Assembly: GCA_027422505.1 (NCBI GenBank)
Contig: JAPQWV010000727.1
Coordinates: forward strand, 186,001-250,000
From: Craterostigma plantagineum
Lineage: Eukaryota; Streptophyta; Magnoliopsida; Lamiales; Linderniaceae
Direction: 5' to 3'
DNA: 64,000 bases
Shown: piece after piece, positions 34,930-46,457 of the stretch
How the letters are laid out: the number at the start of each line of letters is the position of its first letter
Numbering within the stretch: position 1 is the first letter of the stretch
The notes under the pieces: generated by a model
The model's input: the letters and a program-made list of their open reading frames with translations, nothing else
What the model was told of the DNA's origin: nothing
Database searches by the model: none
Translations under genes and position numbers: made by a program

Positions 34930-36249
34930 TGTAACGTATTTTCTTTTATTCGAATATCGAATTACCAGAAAATAGTAGAAATTAAATTTGATAAAAGTTA
35001 ATGAACTCTATCTCTACTTATTCCTCTGATTCTTCACTCTATAAAATTTTAAGGACTTTAGAAGCATCTTGATCTTCGAGATTTCTTGACTTGGGCTTTC
35101 TTCGTGGGCCGTTGGGCTTGATTGTGAACTTAGCGTCTTAGCGAAAACTTCTAAAATATGGCTGTTTCTTCGTGGGCTTTTGGGCTTGATCACTAAGGTG
35201 ACAGTTTTGTTATTTGTCGAAAATCATTTCTCGAACGTTTCTTCGTGGGCCTTTTGGGCTTGGTCACGAAGCTAACACTTGGACTTGATATTTTCGAAAG
35301 GACGGGACTTGGGCTTTAAATCGTACACTTCCAAGAGACTCGCACGGGTCTTGAGCATTGAACCGCGTGCTTCCGAGAAACTCGCACGGGCTTTCCTCGT
35401 TGCAACCGTGCGATTAGGAGAAACTCGCACGGATCTTGAGTATTGAACCGCACACTTCCGAGAAACTCGCACGAGCTTTTCTCGACGCAACCGTTCGACT
35501 ATGAGAAACTCGCACGGGTCTTGAGCGTTGAACCGCGCACTTCCGAGAAACTCACACGGGCTTTCCTCGTTGCAAACGTGCGACTATGAGAAACTCGCAC
35601 GGGTCTTGATCGTTGAACTGCACGCTTCCGAGAAACTCGCACGGGCTTTCCTCGTTGCAACCGTGCGATTATGAGAAACTCACACGGGTCTTGATGAACG
35701 TCTTCCAATTTTAACTTGAACACGAAGAACTTCGTTGAGAGAATTTCCGAATGCTAGAAAAGACTTACTTCTAATTCTCTCGAGTTTCGTACTCTCTTTG
35801 CTCTCTCTGACTTGTGGTTTTTGAATTCTGAAGTCCCATCTTTTAGGCGTAGAGATTTCTCAATAATGGAGAATATAATCCTTTTGGGATGATTTCGTCC
35901 ATATTTAGGTTGATTTTATCCATATATGGTCGGATCTTGATTTGATTTGATTTATTCCATATTTGTCCTGATTCTTTCAATATTCTTCGATTTCATGTCA
36001 TTTGATTTGATTTCTTAACTTATTTAGCAAATCTCTACAAGGCTTTCTTATGTAGATTTTTGTATTAAAGGAATATATTATCAACCCTTATGGTAATAGT
36101 TTATTAATTAACTTAACTATTTATTAATTTGAGTTTATTTTATATATCTCAATAAGTAGTAATTTTATAAATGACTTTATTTTATTTCTTGGAATGATTT
36201 CATTAAATCTCAATAATATAAATAGACAATTAATCTTTAATCGTCTACA
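34930..36249 (-). repeat. 5' LTR of the gag-only element (1320 bp)
   Basis: Homologous end to end to 30284-31590, with the same 85-bp repeats at 35330-35700. The two LTRs differ by many substitutions and small indels, clearly more than the two LTRs of the Tat element at 48663, so this insertion is older. Confidence 0.9.
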
Positions 36250-36770
36250 GTTGGATTAGAGCTCTATACGGTATACGCCTAGCAAGTTTTGCCGAGGGTC
36301 CTGAGAGATAAAAGATATGAGATCGAGTTTGATCTATGAGCTTTAAGATGCACTGGCGTGGATTGCCTTTGCGGGGATTTATCACGTGCATATCATGCAT
36401 AATTTCTACTTACTGAGCATATCGCTCTTCCCTTACGTTATGTGTTGTAGGTGCACGCGACCACGGTACGTGATCGCCTAGGTGGCGAGGCAACATTTAG
36501 AAGCTTCCAAGCGTCTTTCGGGGGTGGTGAGTGCATGGATGACGACCTGTGAGGCCCGGCACATAGGATTCTTTTGCTGTGCATGTATGCACTTCTCGTA
36601 TAATTAGGACCTGTATGAATTTAGGAATTTATGTAATTCTTTTGTCATAAAGAAACGACTTCCATTATATAAATGGAAGAATTTCATACAAATTTCGGCA
36701 CATCTTTTTAACTTAATATAACGTTAGGCATATAGGTAAACGTTAGAATAGGTAGCGAGAGCAAGGCTGC
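36250..36770 (+). repeat. gypsy LTR, plus-strand orientation, right part
   Basis: Continuation of 29350-30283 across the insertion. 36430-36540 (TATGTGTTGTAGGTGCACGCG..CACGGTACGTGATC) is the reverse complement of related sequence at 23500-23600, so this LTR belongs to a related chromovirus family in the opposite orientation. The right edge is approximate. No internal region follows, so it is a solo LTR. Confidence 0.6.
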
Positions 36771-37055
36771 TGACATTGTGGAAGTTTCGCATCTCTCTTA
36801 CTGGGGAGATTAGGTAACCAGAGGTATCAAAATGTCTTTCTCTGTCTGATTTTTACATCTTCACGAGTTTAATTTTTTTTTTCATTTGTATGCTTTGCGA
36901 GATGCACTTTTATTTGTTGAGAGTTTTACTTCATATATTGTTGAGTATGTTGAATTTCGCTGCAATTGAGCTTTTGGGACATCGTTTCTTATATATTTAG
37001 TGTTCTGCTGTTGGAGGCTTAATCAGTCTTGCTATTTGGATAGTCTCCTTTGTAG

Positions 37056-38085
37056 TTCCTCTTATGAAATCACTGCTTTTGAAATCAGACTCCAGAAACT
37101 TTGATCCATGGATCTCAGCTATCAATGTCGTTACTTTAGCTCTTCGCACACGAACATTCAACAGTTCCGAAGCTCAGAGACATATTCAGTACAAACCAAT
37201 TGTTTCCATGGAAGTAGGTCTTATCTTTGACTGGTTACGTATTTGCATGCTCTCCCTTTTTTATTAGGATCTACAATTGCTGTTGTAAGTGACTGCTGGT
37301 CAGTTTATAAGTTCCGTTTACTTCCAATCATGTTTCACACCATGAGGAACTTCACAATCATCCTTGAGTCATAACGCGATGTGTTTTCAAGCGCAGGAGG
37401 CAATGACCTTGACTGTTGATTCATTTTCTCATTTAGCCACTGATGCAGCTCTTGAAAGATGCGATTTTGATAAACCATCAGAAGTGGATAAGCTATTAGG
37501 GGGTGGAAAAGGTTTGTTGTATCTTCTGCTCTGGAAAAGGACGGCCGTTTGTTTCTCATATGTTTATATCAGTATCTGATGCTGTATAAGATTATTCTTT
37601 TGACTTTCTTCCTCTCCCCTTCAAGTGACTATAGCTCCACTTTATTGCAATTGCTGATATTTTGATCTGGAGAGATGAAAGAGAACTTCCTTTTGTTTCT
37701 TATTTCTTGCCCTTCTCTATTACTGGTTTTTCCTCCCTAGTAGAACCTTTATCTCATCTGTTGGCAACCTGCTTTTACTGACCACCGTATTGCTCTGTGG
37801 AAATCACGTTCCACCATTGACTGTGTATTAATTTATAAGTTTGCATTTTAAACAATCTCAGTTTTGATTTTTCTTCGAATTAACTAACATTAGTTGGTTT
37901 CTGTTCTGTTCACATGATTTTTCGACAGTTGTGGATACAAAATTAGTAGATTATAACAATTCGTCTTTGAAATTTCAGAAGATGATATGAGGATTCCCTT
38001 TTTTGCCATTGTGTGTTGGTGGAACGAACTATGCTCAATTGTAAGATCTTTGGCGGAAGGAGAAGATTGGTCTATCTTCTTAAAG
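37056..38085 (+). pseudogene. three consecutive coding exons of an unidentified plant gene
   Basis: Exons 37056-37213, 37397-37511 and 37979-38085 have correct GT-AG borders and compatible phases. Residues include KSLLLKSDSRNFDPWISAI, TLALRTRTFNSSEAQRHI, DSFSHLATDAALERCDFDK and IPFFAIVCWWNELCSIV. The joined frame is open but stops soon after the third exon (next acceptor near 38232 leads to TAA). I do not recognise the family. The splice sites and conserved-looking protein suggest a gene fragment rather than chance. No start or upstream exons are found, since the DNA to the left is an LTR. Confidence 0.6.
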
Positions 38086-38310
38086 GTGTGTGTCCCTACT
38101 CAGAAGTTTTTTTTGTGGCTGCATAAGTATCCTACTCTTTTCTATATTACATTATTCTCCTCTTACATTACATTGATATATGAGTCCCATGAGTGCAACG
38201 TAATTCTAGCCTTCTTTTAGTAATATTGCAGATCCAATTCAGTTTTTTATAACACATGCAGAAGTGTCATATATTTGTGCAAGTTGACTATTCCATATTT
38301 CTTTACAGCG

Positions 38311-38650
38311 ATGATGGCGACCGACGACGACGACGACGATGACGACAACGTTGTCGATGTAGATGAGAGCAGCGTGGGTTTACAAGTATCGATCTCGCAT
38401 GTTACAATATTTGTTAATTTTTTGCCGTGCTATAATCTATCTTGGTTTATTTGTGGTGAAATGGTGGGTTCAGTTTCGATTTGATTTTGGCTCTGTCTAT
38501 GTACTAACATTACCGACTTATTTGATTCGTCCCCTAATCGTAGGTTTCCATGACACTGAGATGAACACGGAGCTGCTGAAGAAGAATGACGGGAGCATAA
38601 AGTGTGTGGTGATGGATCTCATTGTTGCTGGCCAAGATGATAACAAGTAA
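38311..38650 (+). pseudogene. acidic N-terminal exon and following exon of an unidentified gene
   Basis: ATG at 38311 gives MMATDDDDDDDDNVVDVDES and then a probable donor near 38377. After an acceptor at about 38542, an open stretch reads FHDTEMNTELLKKNDGSIKC followed by VVMDLIVAGQDDNK and TAA at 38648-38650. The poly-aspartate run comes from GAC/GAT repeats. No family is recognised. The intron sequence TATCGATCTC..CTATCTTGGT is duplicated at 38383-38470 and 38825-38907. Confidence 0.4.
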
Positions 38651-39541
38651 ACGCAACCTATTTTTGCATATGCTTTGCATATCTTTACTGCTAAACAAAC
38701 GCAAGATGTCCGAACTTGCCCTATCATTACATTCTGTTTTTTTTCGGCTTTCTTGGTCTGCTAAGCTTGTTATGCTTGCTCATCTTTAATCGAAGCTTAA
38801 CTCCCAACGCACAATTGCTTTACAGGTATCGATCTCTTGCATATTAGAATTTTGTTAATTTTTTCTTTTTCATGTTATAATCTATCTTGGTGTTTTTGTG
38901 GTTTCAGTTAGGCATGCGTTGAGTTACCTTTCACGTTCCTATTTTTGAATGGGAGCTCCTAAATAATTGATAATGATCTATCGAATGAAGAAATCAAAGG
39001 ACGACTCTTCAACAGGTGAATAACGATGTATAGCTTTGGTTTTTCAATTTAGAAATTAGGGTTTAATTTATTTTGTCGTGATTTCTGTAGGTTTTTGTAC
39101 AGGAGTAAGCAAAGAGGCTTCTAGGATTGGACTTGGTTCTGGGAAAATGGCTTGAGGATTATATCCACTCGATGGACGACCAAAGGACAACTCATATTTG
39201 TAGCTCTACTTTGAAATAGATTTCTGCCATGAGCTTCGTGAGGGGAGCTTCGCATTGTGTGCCAGACTGAACTATGGAAGGTGGTTTCCGCGTGCTGCAT
39301 CTTGGGGCATTTTTGGGGGCAGTGAAGTTGCATACGTATAAGAAGATACGCGGCTGAAATTGGGGACGACTCGATGCTGGTGGTGGTGTTCAATATTTGT
39401 TAACAAAACATGTCATCTCATTAATATCGCCTTTCGCCTTCTCCACAAGTATAAGAAGATAGTTTATTGAAGCAGCAGATATGAATTTGATCGAAGTCTC
39501 TTTCACTTTGTTAAATTTGCATGTACTGAAAAAAAATATTT

Positions 39542-39971
39542 GGTTGCAAGAACTGTGCGAATGTTTGTCCTGAGGTTTTTGCGATCGAGGAAGACTTTGG
39601 AAGGGCCGGAGCTTACGATCAGATTGGAAAGCGCGACTCGGTTGAACAAGCGGTTGAAAGCCGGTAAAGTTTATCTATCTATCTTCAGTTAAATCAAAAC
39701 GTTAGCTGCAATAATCAGCTTTATTTGGGACATAAAGAAGCGCATATTTTCCTGTTTATTACAGCGCAGTCGAATGTATTCATTGGACTTCTGCTGCTCA
39801 ACTATCTTTGCTCGAGGATGAAATGTGAAGAGTCGAAAAAGTCAATGTAAGCTTTAGTTCCACATTTACACTCCATATTATACAATGTTGCAGGAATCTT
39901 GGATTACCTTAAAGAAAGGCAATCATAGACCATAGCTAAGAACTGATTCTGTAATGTTATTACACAACAAC

Positions 39972-40010
<39 letters not shown>

Positions 40011-40545
40011 TTGCGTTGATGCTTTCTGGGATGGGCTCAGCATCTGTCGATGGCATGGTAATCGATTAAGCATATGCACAGTGTTATACGTAGAATCATT
40101 TGCAAGAAATATATGTAAAAACCACCCGTAGTTCCTATGTTGGCGTTGCCTTTGTATCAATCATCTAATAGTTTCATATTTTTGCAGACAAGCTCTCGAT
40201 GGGAGAAGAGGCAGAGCAAGGTTTTGGTACGAATTCCAAACCCAAGCTAGCCAAACACAAGCTAAAATGAGGATGACAAAGCAGAAAGGTTCCGATGCAG
40301 CTCAGTCGTATTGGAGCAATCCATTGGGTAAAACTAATGACTATCAAAGTACAGGTGTTTGTAAGATCATATATTATTACGAAAGAATCAAATTATTTAT
40401 GGAATCTATGTAATGACAGAGGAAGAGGTTAAAGAAAGATCGGCTAGAGCCGCCGCAGCTGCTCGATGATGGAGAGAATATTCTTTTGAACAAGGAACCC
40501 TCCAACGTTCAAGCTCCCAAAGCTATTTCGAACAAGGAACCGTAA
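39542..40545 (+). pseudogene. ferredoxin-DnaJ (DJC76/DJC77-type) C-terminal gene fragment
   Basis: Exons at 39542-39663, 39765-39846, 40010-40057, 40188-40354 and 40420-40545. The first reads GCKNCANVCPEVFAIEEDFG, a 4Fe-4S ferredoxin motif. The second reads ECIHWTSAAQLSLLEDEM, the third VALMLSGMGSASVDG, the fourth RMTKQKGSDAAQSYWSNP and the fifth EEEVKERSARAAAAAR then WREYS. This order matches the C-terminus of plant chloroplast DnaJ proteins with a bacterial-type ferredoxin domain. TGA codons at 39826 and 40467 sit where CGA (Arg) is expected, and frames break in exons 4 and 5. The J-domain is absent. It is a decayed paralogue. Confidence 0.78.
39975..40006. repeat. CT dinucleotide microsatellite
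   Basis: A run of CT units immediately before the acceptor of the third ferredoxin-DnaJ pseudo-exon, acting as an extended pyrimidine tract. Confidence 0.9.
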
Positions 40546-40857
40546 AAGGGGTATTACTTCTGTTTTTATTTTTTTGTTGAGATTATTGCATCAACGCAGC
40601 CCATATATATGTATAGGAGGGACGAATGAGAGGGCAAGCTTTTGTTACTTTCCTGACGGTTATATGCTTAGAGGCGGCATCATCATCGACGTTTTCACTC
40701 TAGAGTAGGCCCCGGTGGCGGAGGAGGTTGGAGAGTGCACCATCATGGACCTTGAGCAACGGACTCACCGGCTAGCAACGAATATAGCATGGGTGTATAG
40801 TTGTCTGTGAATTTACGCTTGATATTGACCATAGAAAGTTTCGATCTTCTTTTTTAG

Positions 40858-41046
40858 GTGGATGGGAACAGTGATAACGTTTCATGGAAAGCAATTGGTT
40901 ATTGTGGGCCTGATCTTGATCATAAGTTCGATACTGCATGCCAAATGTATGATGAAATGTCGAAGAGGAGTCAAGAAGAAAAAGAACAGAGCAAAGCTTC
41001 AGACGAAGAATTTACTTTTTCAACCGATCTTTTCCCCTTCTTTTGA
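40858..41046 (+). pseudogene. unidentified exon-like open stretch
   Basis: After a CTTTTTTAG|GTG acceptor-like site the frame reads DGNSDNVSWKAIGYCGPDLD followed by HKFDTACQMYDEMSKRS, and stops at 41044. Composition looks like real protein and not a shadow, but I recognise no family. It lies among other gene fragments. Confidence 0.35.
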
Positions 41047-41250
41047 ATGTTCTTACTTGGGCCATCTCTCTCTTTTTTTTTCTGCGTAGTCGCAAAAGAA
41101 AAAAAGGTCATCACTTACTTTGCCTAAACAAAGAGCTAAATCAATGTCTTATTTAATACTTCCTTTCCTTGCATTTATGGTCATGCTCTCTTTCTTACAG
41201 TGATAAGAAATTAGCTTCTTGAACTTTATATATGTTCTTCGTTCGACTCC

Positions 41251-41400
41251 ATGTCTGATGCATCAAGCGAGTGGCAAACAAGTTTAGAAAATATGCTCTC
41301 TAAATTCGCAGCTAAGACATCCATCATAAGCGCGTCGATCAAGTATTCATCTATGCGAAGTCACAAGCGGAAATTCAGCTTGAAGATCGTTTTGCTGTGA
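41251..41400 (+). other. small open frame, possible gene fragment
   Basis: MSDASSEWQTSLENMLSKFA continues for about 50 residues to TGA. It is too short to judge and no family is recognised. It is listed because it lies in the gene-fragment cluster. Confidence 0.2.
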
Positions 41401-42159
41401 GGATAATAATACTTCATCATCCTCGTCCTCGGAGAAGAAATCCGAATTTAAGCTGGCGGGACAGTCTCTCAGTGATAAAAAATGGAGGTTTAATGATATT
41501 GATGCCAGTAAATTTCCTGTCACTTCGTTAGCTTAATGGGTTCTCAACCCAAATCCCTAATTTTTACCACGTGATTAAATTCTGCAATTTTACGTTGCTG
41601 ATTTACGATTTAATGATTGTGAAACGATCTATAAGTAGATTGTTTGTTGCTGATGTTTTTGTTTGCTGTATGCTTAGCTCCAAATTATGGGTTCAACATA
41701 AGTTAACGTCGAGTTTGGTTCATCGAAAAACGTGCGGTGCAAGAATCTATAAACCAATGGACGTCGAAGACTCATAGCTTCATCAACGAGCCATTTTCAT
41801 TTCGGTGAGTGCTCTGATTCTATTTCTTATTTGCACTGTTTTGATTATGTTAGTTTTCTTTCACAGCTTTGGTGAGATCGTCGCCGGCAGTCGCTATTGC
41901 TTCCAGTGTTGGTGGTGATTTCCCAGCGTCTTCATGAGAAGAAGATGGTTAGCTTAATTCCAATTTTGTATTGACTATTGTAATTTCTTAATTGCTAATT
42001 AATTTCTTTTATCATCAGACTATTACTTTTTTATTTCTTCTTTTTTTTTCCTTCAGAAGGAGAGGGGTCACGCATCGATCAGCGGATCAAATTCGAGGCC
42101 TTCTTCGACGACTCAAGAAGATATTGAGGTGGAGGTCACTGAAGCGGTTCGATCTGCAA

Positions 42160-42260
42160 CAATCTCAGTCGTCCAAGTCTGGTAGAGAAAAGTGAGTCGC
42201 TACTGAGAGAAGTCAGTCAGCCGTCCAAGTCTGGTAGAGAAAAGTCAGTCGCTGCAATAT
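42160..42260 (+). repeat. short direct repeat in exon-like DNA
   Basis: The unit CGTCCAAGTCTGGTAGAGAA occurs at about 42169 and 42222, each followed by AAGT(C/G)AGTCGCT, a local 53-bp duplication. The preceding stretch 42056-42190 is open in one frame (KERGHASISGSNSRPSSTTQ). Its identity is unknown. Confidence 0.55.
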
Positions 42261-43249
42261 CTATCTGTTTTCGATTTTCCTTTTTCGGGTTTTGTTAATT
42301 TTTTGAGCTATTCATTGTATCTGATTTAAAAAGGATTATGGGCTTTTGCTTATGCTGTGTGTTAGTAGCTTTGGAGCTTTTGTCCGTTGTACAATTCTTG
42401 GTAACAGAGTGTAATCAATACTATGGTGTAAGCACTCTCTTTTTTTCGTGGGCATACAGACATACATAATACATATACAATAATGAGCTAAGGAAGATGC
42501 ACGTTAAAAGCTATGTTATGAAAGGCAACCCATAGTATGGAACGTGTTTATAGAACCACCTCGATGAGCCGTCACAAAGACAAGGAATGCATAGTAAAAC
42601 GAGAAGTCACTATGTATAGAAAAATGAAAAGTCCACTGGGAGATGGAATGACTGATGAAGTATACTTATATAGTTTATTTCCCCTGTTTTTTTCCCGTGG
42701 TTAGATCGCTTTGATATATTTGCTGATGAATGAATGATTTTGTTGTTGTTTACACAGTTTTATCACCAGAAATACTGACGCTTTACTTTGCTAAAGAAGT
42801 TAGCTTCATTCGCAGAGGTAGTTCTGTGTCTCCAGATAAAACTGGTGCTGGTGTTATGCTTACAAACAGTTTGAATCATGGACAGTTTTTGAAGGTATAT
42901 TAGGAGCGAGGAACGAGATTCAGCTAAGGATGGGATTGGTGCTCGGACACATTTAGGTGTATTTTCTCTTACTTGATTTATTTACAACCTTTTTGACTCA
43001 ATTTGGACCGATCGTATCACTGGGTATAGCTGTGCAGACTTGATTAAAAGCCAGTTGCATTAATTTAATTTTTAACTCTTGCAAAGCCAATTTGGACCGG
43101 TCGTGCAAAGCCTCTGATGTGATGTTTGTAAGCCTATTAGCTTCTCACATCAAAATATCAGCTCTTGCAAGAAGAAGAGAGAGGGCAAAGATTTCAGTGG
43201 GCAAGCGACTATGACCAAGCCACAAGAGGACGAGACATAATTAAAAGGT
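42261..43249. other. unassigned intergenic DNA
   Basis: About one kilobase of AT-rich DNA with no convincing coding sequence or repeat, lying between the gene-fragment cluster and the SIRE-like LTR. Confidence 0.5.
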
Positions 43250-45405
43250 TGTAAGGCCCTTAAAATCTCTAGCATTATCCTAATGTATATCCATGGTTGA
43301 TTGATTGTTTATATTGAAGATATAAATATGCCTAGGGGGTGAATTAGGCTTATAGAAATTTTATGCTTCTTTTCGCAATTCCTAAGTGTGGTGACTTGGA
43401 TATGCCTACTGATGCTTGTGACGAGTATGCCTGATATATCCTAGTTACGTCGGATGTGTTTCGGATCTGTCTCACAGCGATAAAGAAATAACTGAAAAGT
43501 AAATGCGAGACAGGATTTTCATAGAGGTTATATCCCCAACTGGGGTTTACTCCTCTCCTCGGGGTTTGCTCCCCAATAGTTTAACCAATCACTATAATGC
43601 ACCGTAGCTGGATACAAAACTGATTGGTTAGCCCAATACACAACCGAAACAAGTCGAACACTAGCCACTACTAGGTTACCACATGCCGAGTTTCATACCT
43701 CGGAATCCCCTGATCCCGACAGACACAGCTCGCTACCGAAGGGCCCCCGAAACTCGTCTTTCCCTTCACGTGTGCATAAACGTCGACCTTGCCTCCTAGG
43801 TATTGCTCACGTCCGAAGACAACACGTCCGAAGATAGAATATGTGGTATGGGAGGTTGGAATAACCGGATGAATCACTCGCTTAGTGATGGAATCGCAAG
43901 TTAAAGATCAGGTAGGCAGAAAGCTATCGCAAATGGAACGCTCAGGAATCTCTCTATATCTTTCTGCTCAAATATCTCTCGTAGGCTTATATTCGCAAAT
44001 TCTTCGTTTTTTCGAAATTATGAAGTCTAGCTCATATATAAACCTTTTCAAAATAGCACTTCACATGGAAAATCATATCATATAATAATCACCAAATCAA
44101 GCATAGTTTTAATGTAATTTTCGAGACCTATCATGCCATATAAATCATGCTTTTAATAAATCATCACAACGGTCATAAGCACATTAAAGCATGATTATTT
44201 TCCATATAAGAGCTCATTTAAGCATGATATTCCACATAAGACTCAATTTCGTTCTCATGCATATTCAATCACTTCGCATGTATTTACCATGTCAGGACTT
44301 TCCATAAGTGATTCCGTGCTATCTGTTTCTAGTGTAAATCAATCCAGATTAACTTTCCAATTATAGCACACAAGATAGCATCATATCCCCACGTCTTCCA
44401 TGTACAGCTGATAGTATTAGATCAATATATTTACCATGTTGAGCACGCAGATCATTCATTCGATTTATCATATCATGGGAGAACTTTTCTTATTTCAGAG
44501 ATCACATCCATTTGTAGCACATACCATATAATAGCACCTTATCCACATACTCAATCAAATCAAAATTAGATTCGTTTATTTTTTCAAACTTTATACACTA
44601 AACACGCTAAAATCGCTATAACAGGTAATTTCACGAAGTTTTATATAAAAATATGTTAGTTTGTGGTCCAACCCTGTTTTTTTGTGAGGTCATAGACGTA
44701 TTCGGGTCCATCTGGTCTTCGGCTTGGGTCCGGGTCTGTTCCGGGTCCAACAGTGACTCCCTCGGGGAGGAATTTAACTGTAGCAACTTTATACACGGTG
44801 GGAACGGTTGGAGATGCTCTTAAGGATTTCTTTTTGGGGAAATTTGCATTCAGGCCCCAGTTAGTAAGTTTCTAAAGGGTTCAGTCCCTGTCAGAGATGA
44901 AATTAATTTAAAGGACCAACTTTTTGAAAATTGATCCGTAAATATAATATTCCAATCAGCATAAGGAAAGATATTAATTCAATATTGCACATTAAATTCA
45001 GTGGAAAGCATGCAAAGAATCGTTTATGTGATTTTCGTCAGGAATAACAGATTCTGTACAGATATATCACTTCCCATATATAAACAGCACATTTTCCTTT
45101 TATAATTCAGTAGGATATCTCATGCATTATTTCCATATATAGCTCAGTACGATATATCCTATCACATGGGCTGTCTATAACATGCGATCACATAGTCTCA
45201 TCAACAAATCACAAACTCATATGCGAATCAAATATTTAGCACTTTAATCAATTTATAGCTCATAATAAATGTGTGATCGAATATTATCATGAACTTTGGC
45301 GTTATAATAATCACAAACCGAATTGCGTAATTTATGGACCTAACGTCATTACAATTACATCGTTCATCAAAACAATCTAACACGTATGGCCCAAAAAGGT
45401 CAACA
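43250..45405 (-). repeat. SIRE-like copia LTR (about 2.16 kb)
   Basis: The right end reads, on the minus strand, TGTTGACC at 45405, directly after AAAAAGGGGGAGAA, the polypurine tract characteristic of SIRE/Maximus copia elements. A matching left end is TGTAAGG at 43250 (minus strand ..CCTTACA). Internal CCCCAACTGGGGTTTACTCC near 43530 is an inverted-repeat segment of the LTR. The left end is less certain than the right. Confidence 0.7.
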
Positions 45406-46450
45406 TTCTCCCCCTTTTTGATGATGACATGTAATTGATGCAGCATAGAAGTATGTAAGCATATTCGATTTCACAAGTCCTAGCGCATATGTGTAAGTGT
45501 TCAACAATTTGCGAAACAGAGCATATGATATTTCCTAATCACATATGATACATATTTGCTCCCCCTGCCTAGGTGCAATTATCACTATGTCATGCAAAGA
45601 TATATCATGAATGAATTTGCTCCCTCTGTCTAAGTGCGGATATATCATGTCATTTTCAAGGTTATATCATGGGTGCAAAATTTTGAAATTTACCCGTGAG
45701 TGTGCTCCCCTGCCTAAGTGCGCATTTTCCAAGCATGATTCAAGCAATCAGATAATCATCACATCAGGCACTTAGCATTATCAAGAAATCTCACACAAGT
45801 GAATTTGCACAGTTAAGTATCTGAGTATCACTTTATCAGAGCATAAGATCAGATAACGCAGTGTAAGATCAGCACAGATATATACAGAGATCAGAGCAAA
45901 ATATTAAGCATTGGAGATATATCATAAAAGCAACAAAATATTATATAGATTAGTGTTCAATGAGCTTCCCTACACACCAAAACACTTAGACGCTCAACGT
46001 GTAACACTTACCTTACTACTCCCCCTTCATTATCGAAAAGGTGGGAGGGACACCTAAGAACTAAAACCTGCAGATACAAACAGAACGGAATATCCTAAGA
46101 GCAGCTAAGAGCAGAATGGAACATGATGGGCAGCCTACTAGCTTGAAGAGGTTTTAGAATTGGCGGGTTTCGGAAGGGACTTCTTGACCAGCTTGGAGAG
46201 CTTGGACAGTTTCAGCGACAGCTCGGTATACTGTTCTTTGAGCTTGCGGAAGCGCTTCTGATTGTCGGCCTTGATATCGGAGATATCGCGGCGCAAGACT
46301 GAGATCCCTGTCTTCCGACACTGAGCTCATCTTCGTAGTCCTCATCGCCGTCGCTCTTGACCTTTGCCTTTCACTTCGCAGCAGACCGTTTCTGGGCACT
46401 ATCCACTAACCTATTCTCCTTGGCCTTAAACCAACCTTGGCTTTTTGTGT
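45406..46450 (-). mobile_element. 3' internal remnant of the SIRE-like copia element
   Basis: It includes the polypurine tract (45406-45420) and three further purine-rich boxes of the form CTTAGGCAGGGGGAGCA at about 45557-45576, 45616-45640 and 45701-45722. Upstream, 46154-46440 encodes a basic, frame-broken protein tail (KENRLVDSAQKRSAAK, then KAKVKSDGDEDYEDELS). The remainder of the element is missing. The repeat is bounded by the inverted-repeat element at 46458. Confidence 0.65.
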
Positions 46451-46457
46451 ATTGACA

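Larger units (their letters stand above)
30284..36249 (-). mobile_element. non-autonomous Tat-like LTR element encoding only gag-protease (TR-GAG type)
   Basis: A complete 5.97-kb insertion: LTRs 30284-31590 and 34930-36249, primer-binding site 34905-34923, polypurine tract 31591-31608 and a perfect 5-bp target duplication GTTGG at 30279-30283 and 36250-36254. Minus-strand coding fragments cover gag, a CX2HX4HX4C knuckle and an aspartic protease. The coding region then ends, and about 650 bp of noncoding, T-rich DNA leads to the 3' LTR. There is no trace of reverse transcriptase, RNase H or integrase. The gag and protease style is that of the Tat/Ogre gypsy branch. Gag-only terminal-repeat elements are an established class. 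Confidence 0.88.

Noticed and set aside
36840..43249. Helitron with captured genes
   Set aside because: Gene fragments fit, but I could not find a convincing 3' hairpin followed by CTRR or a 5' TC end, so no element is called.
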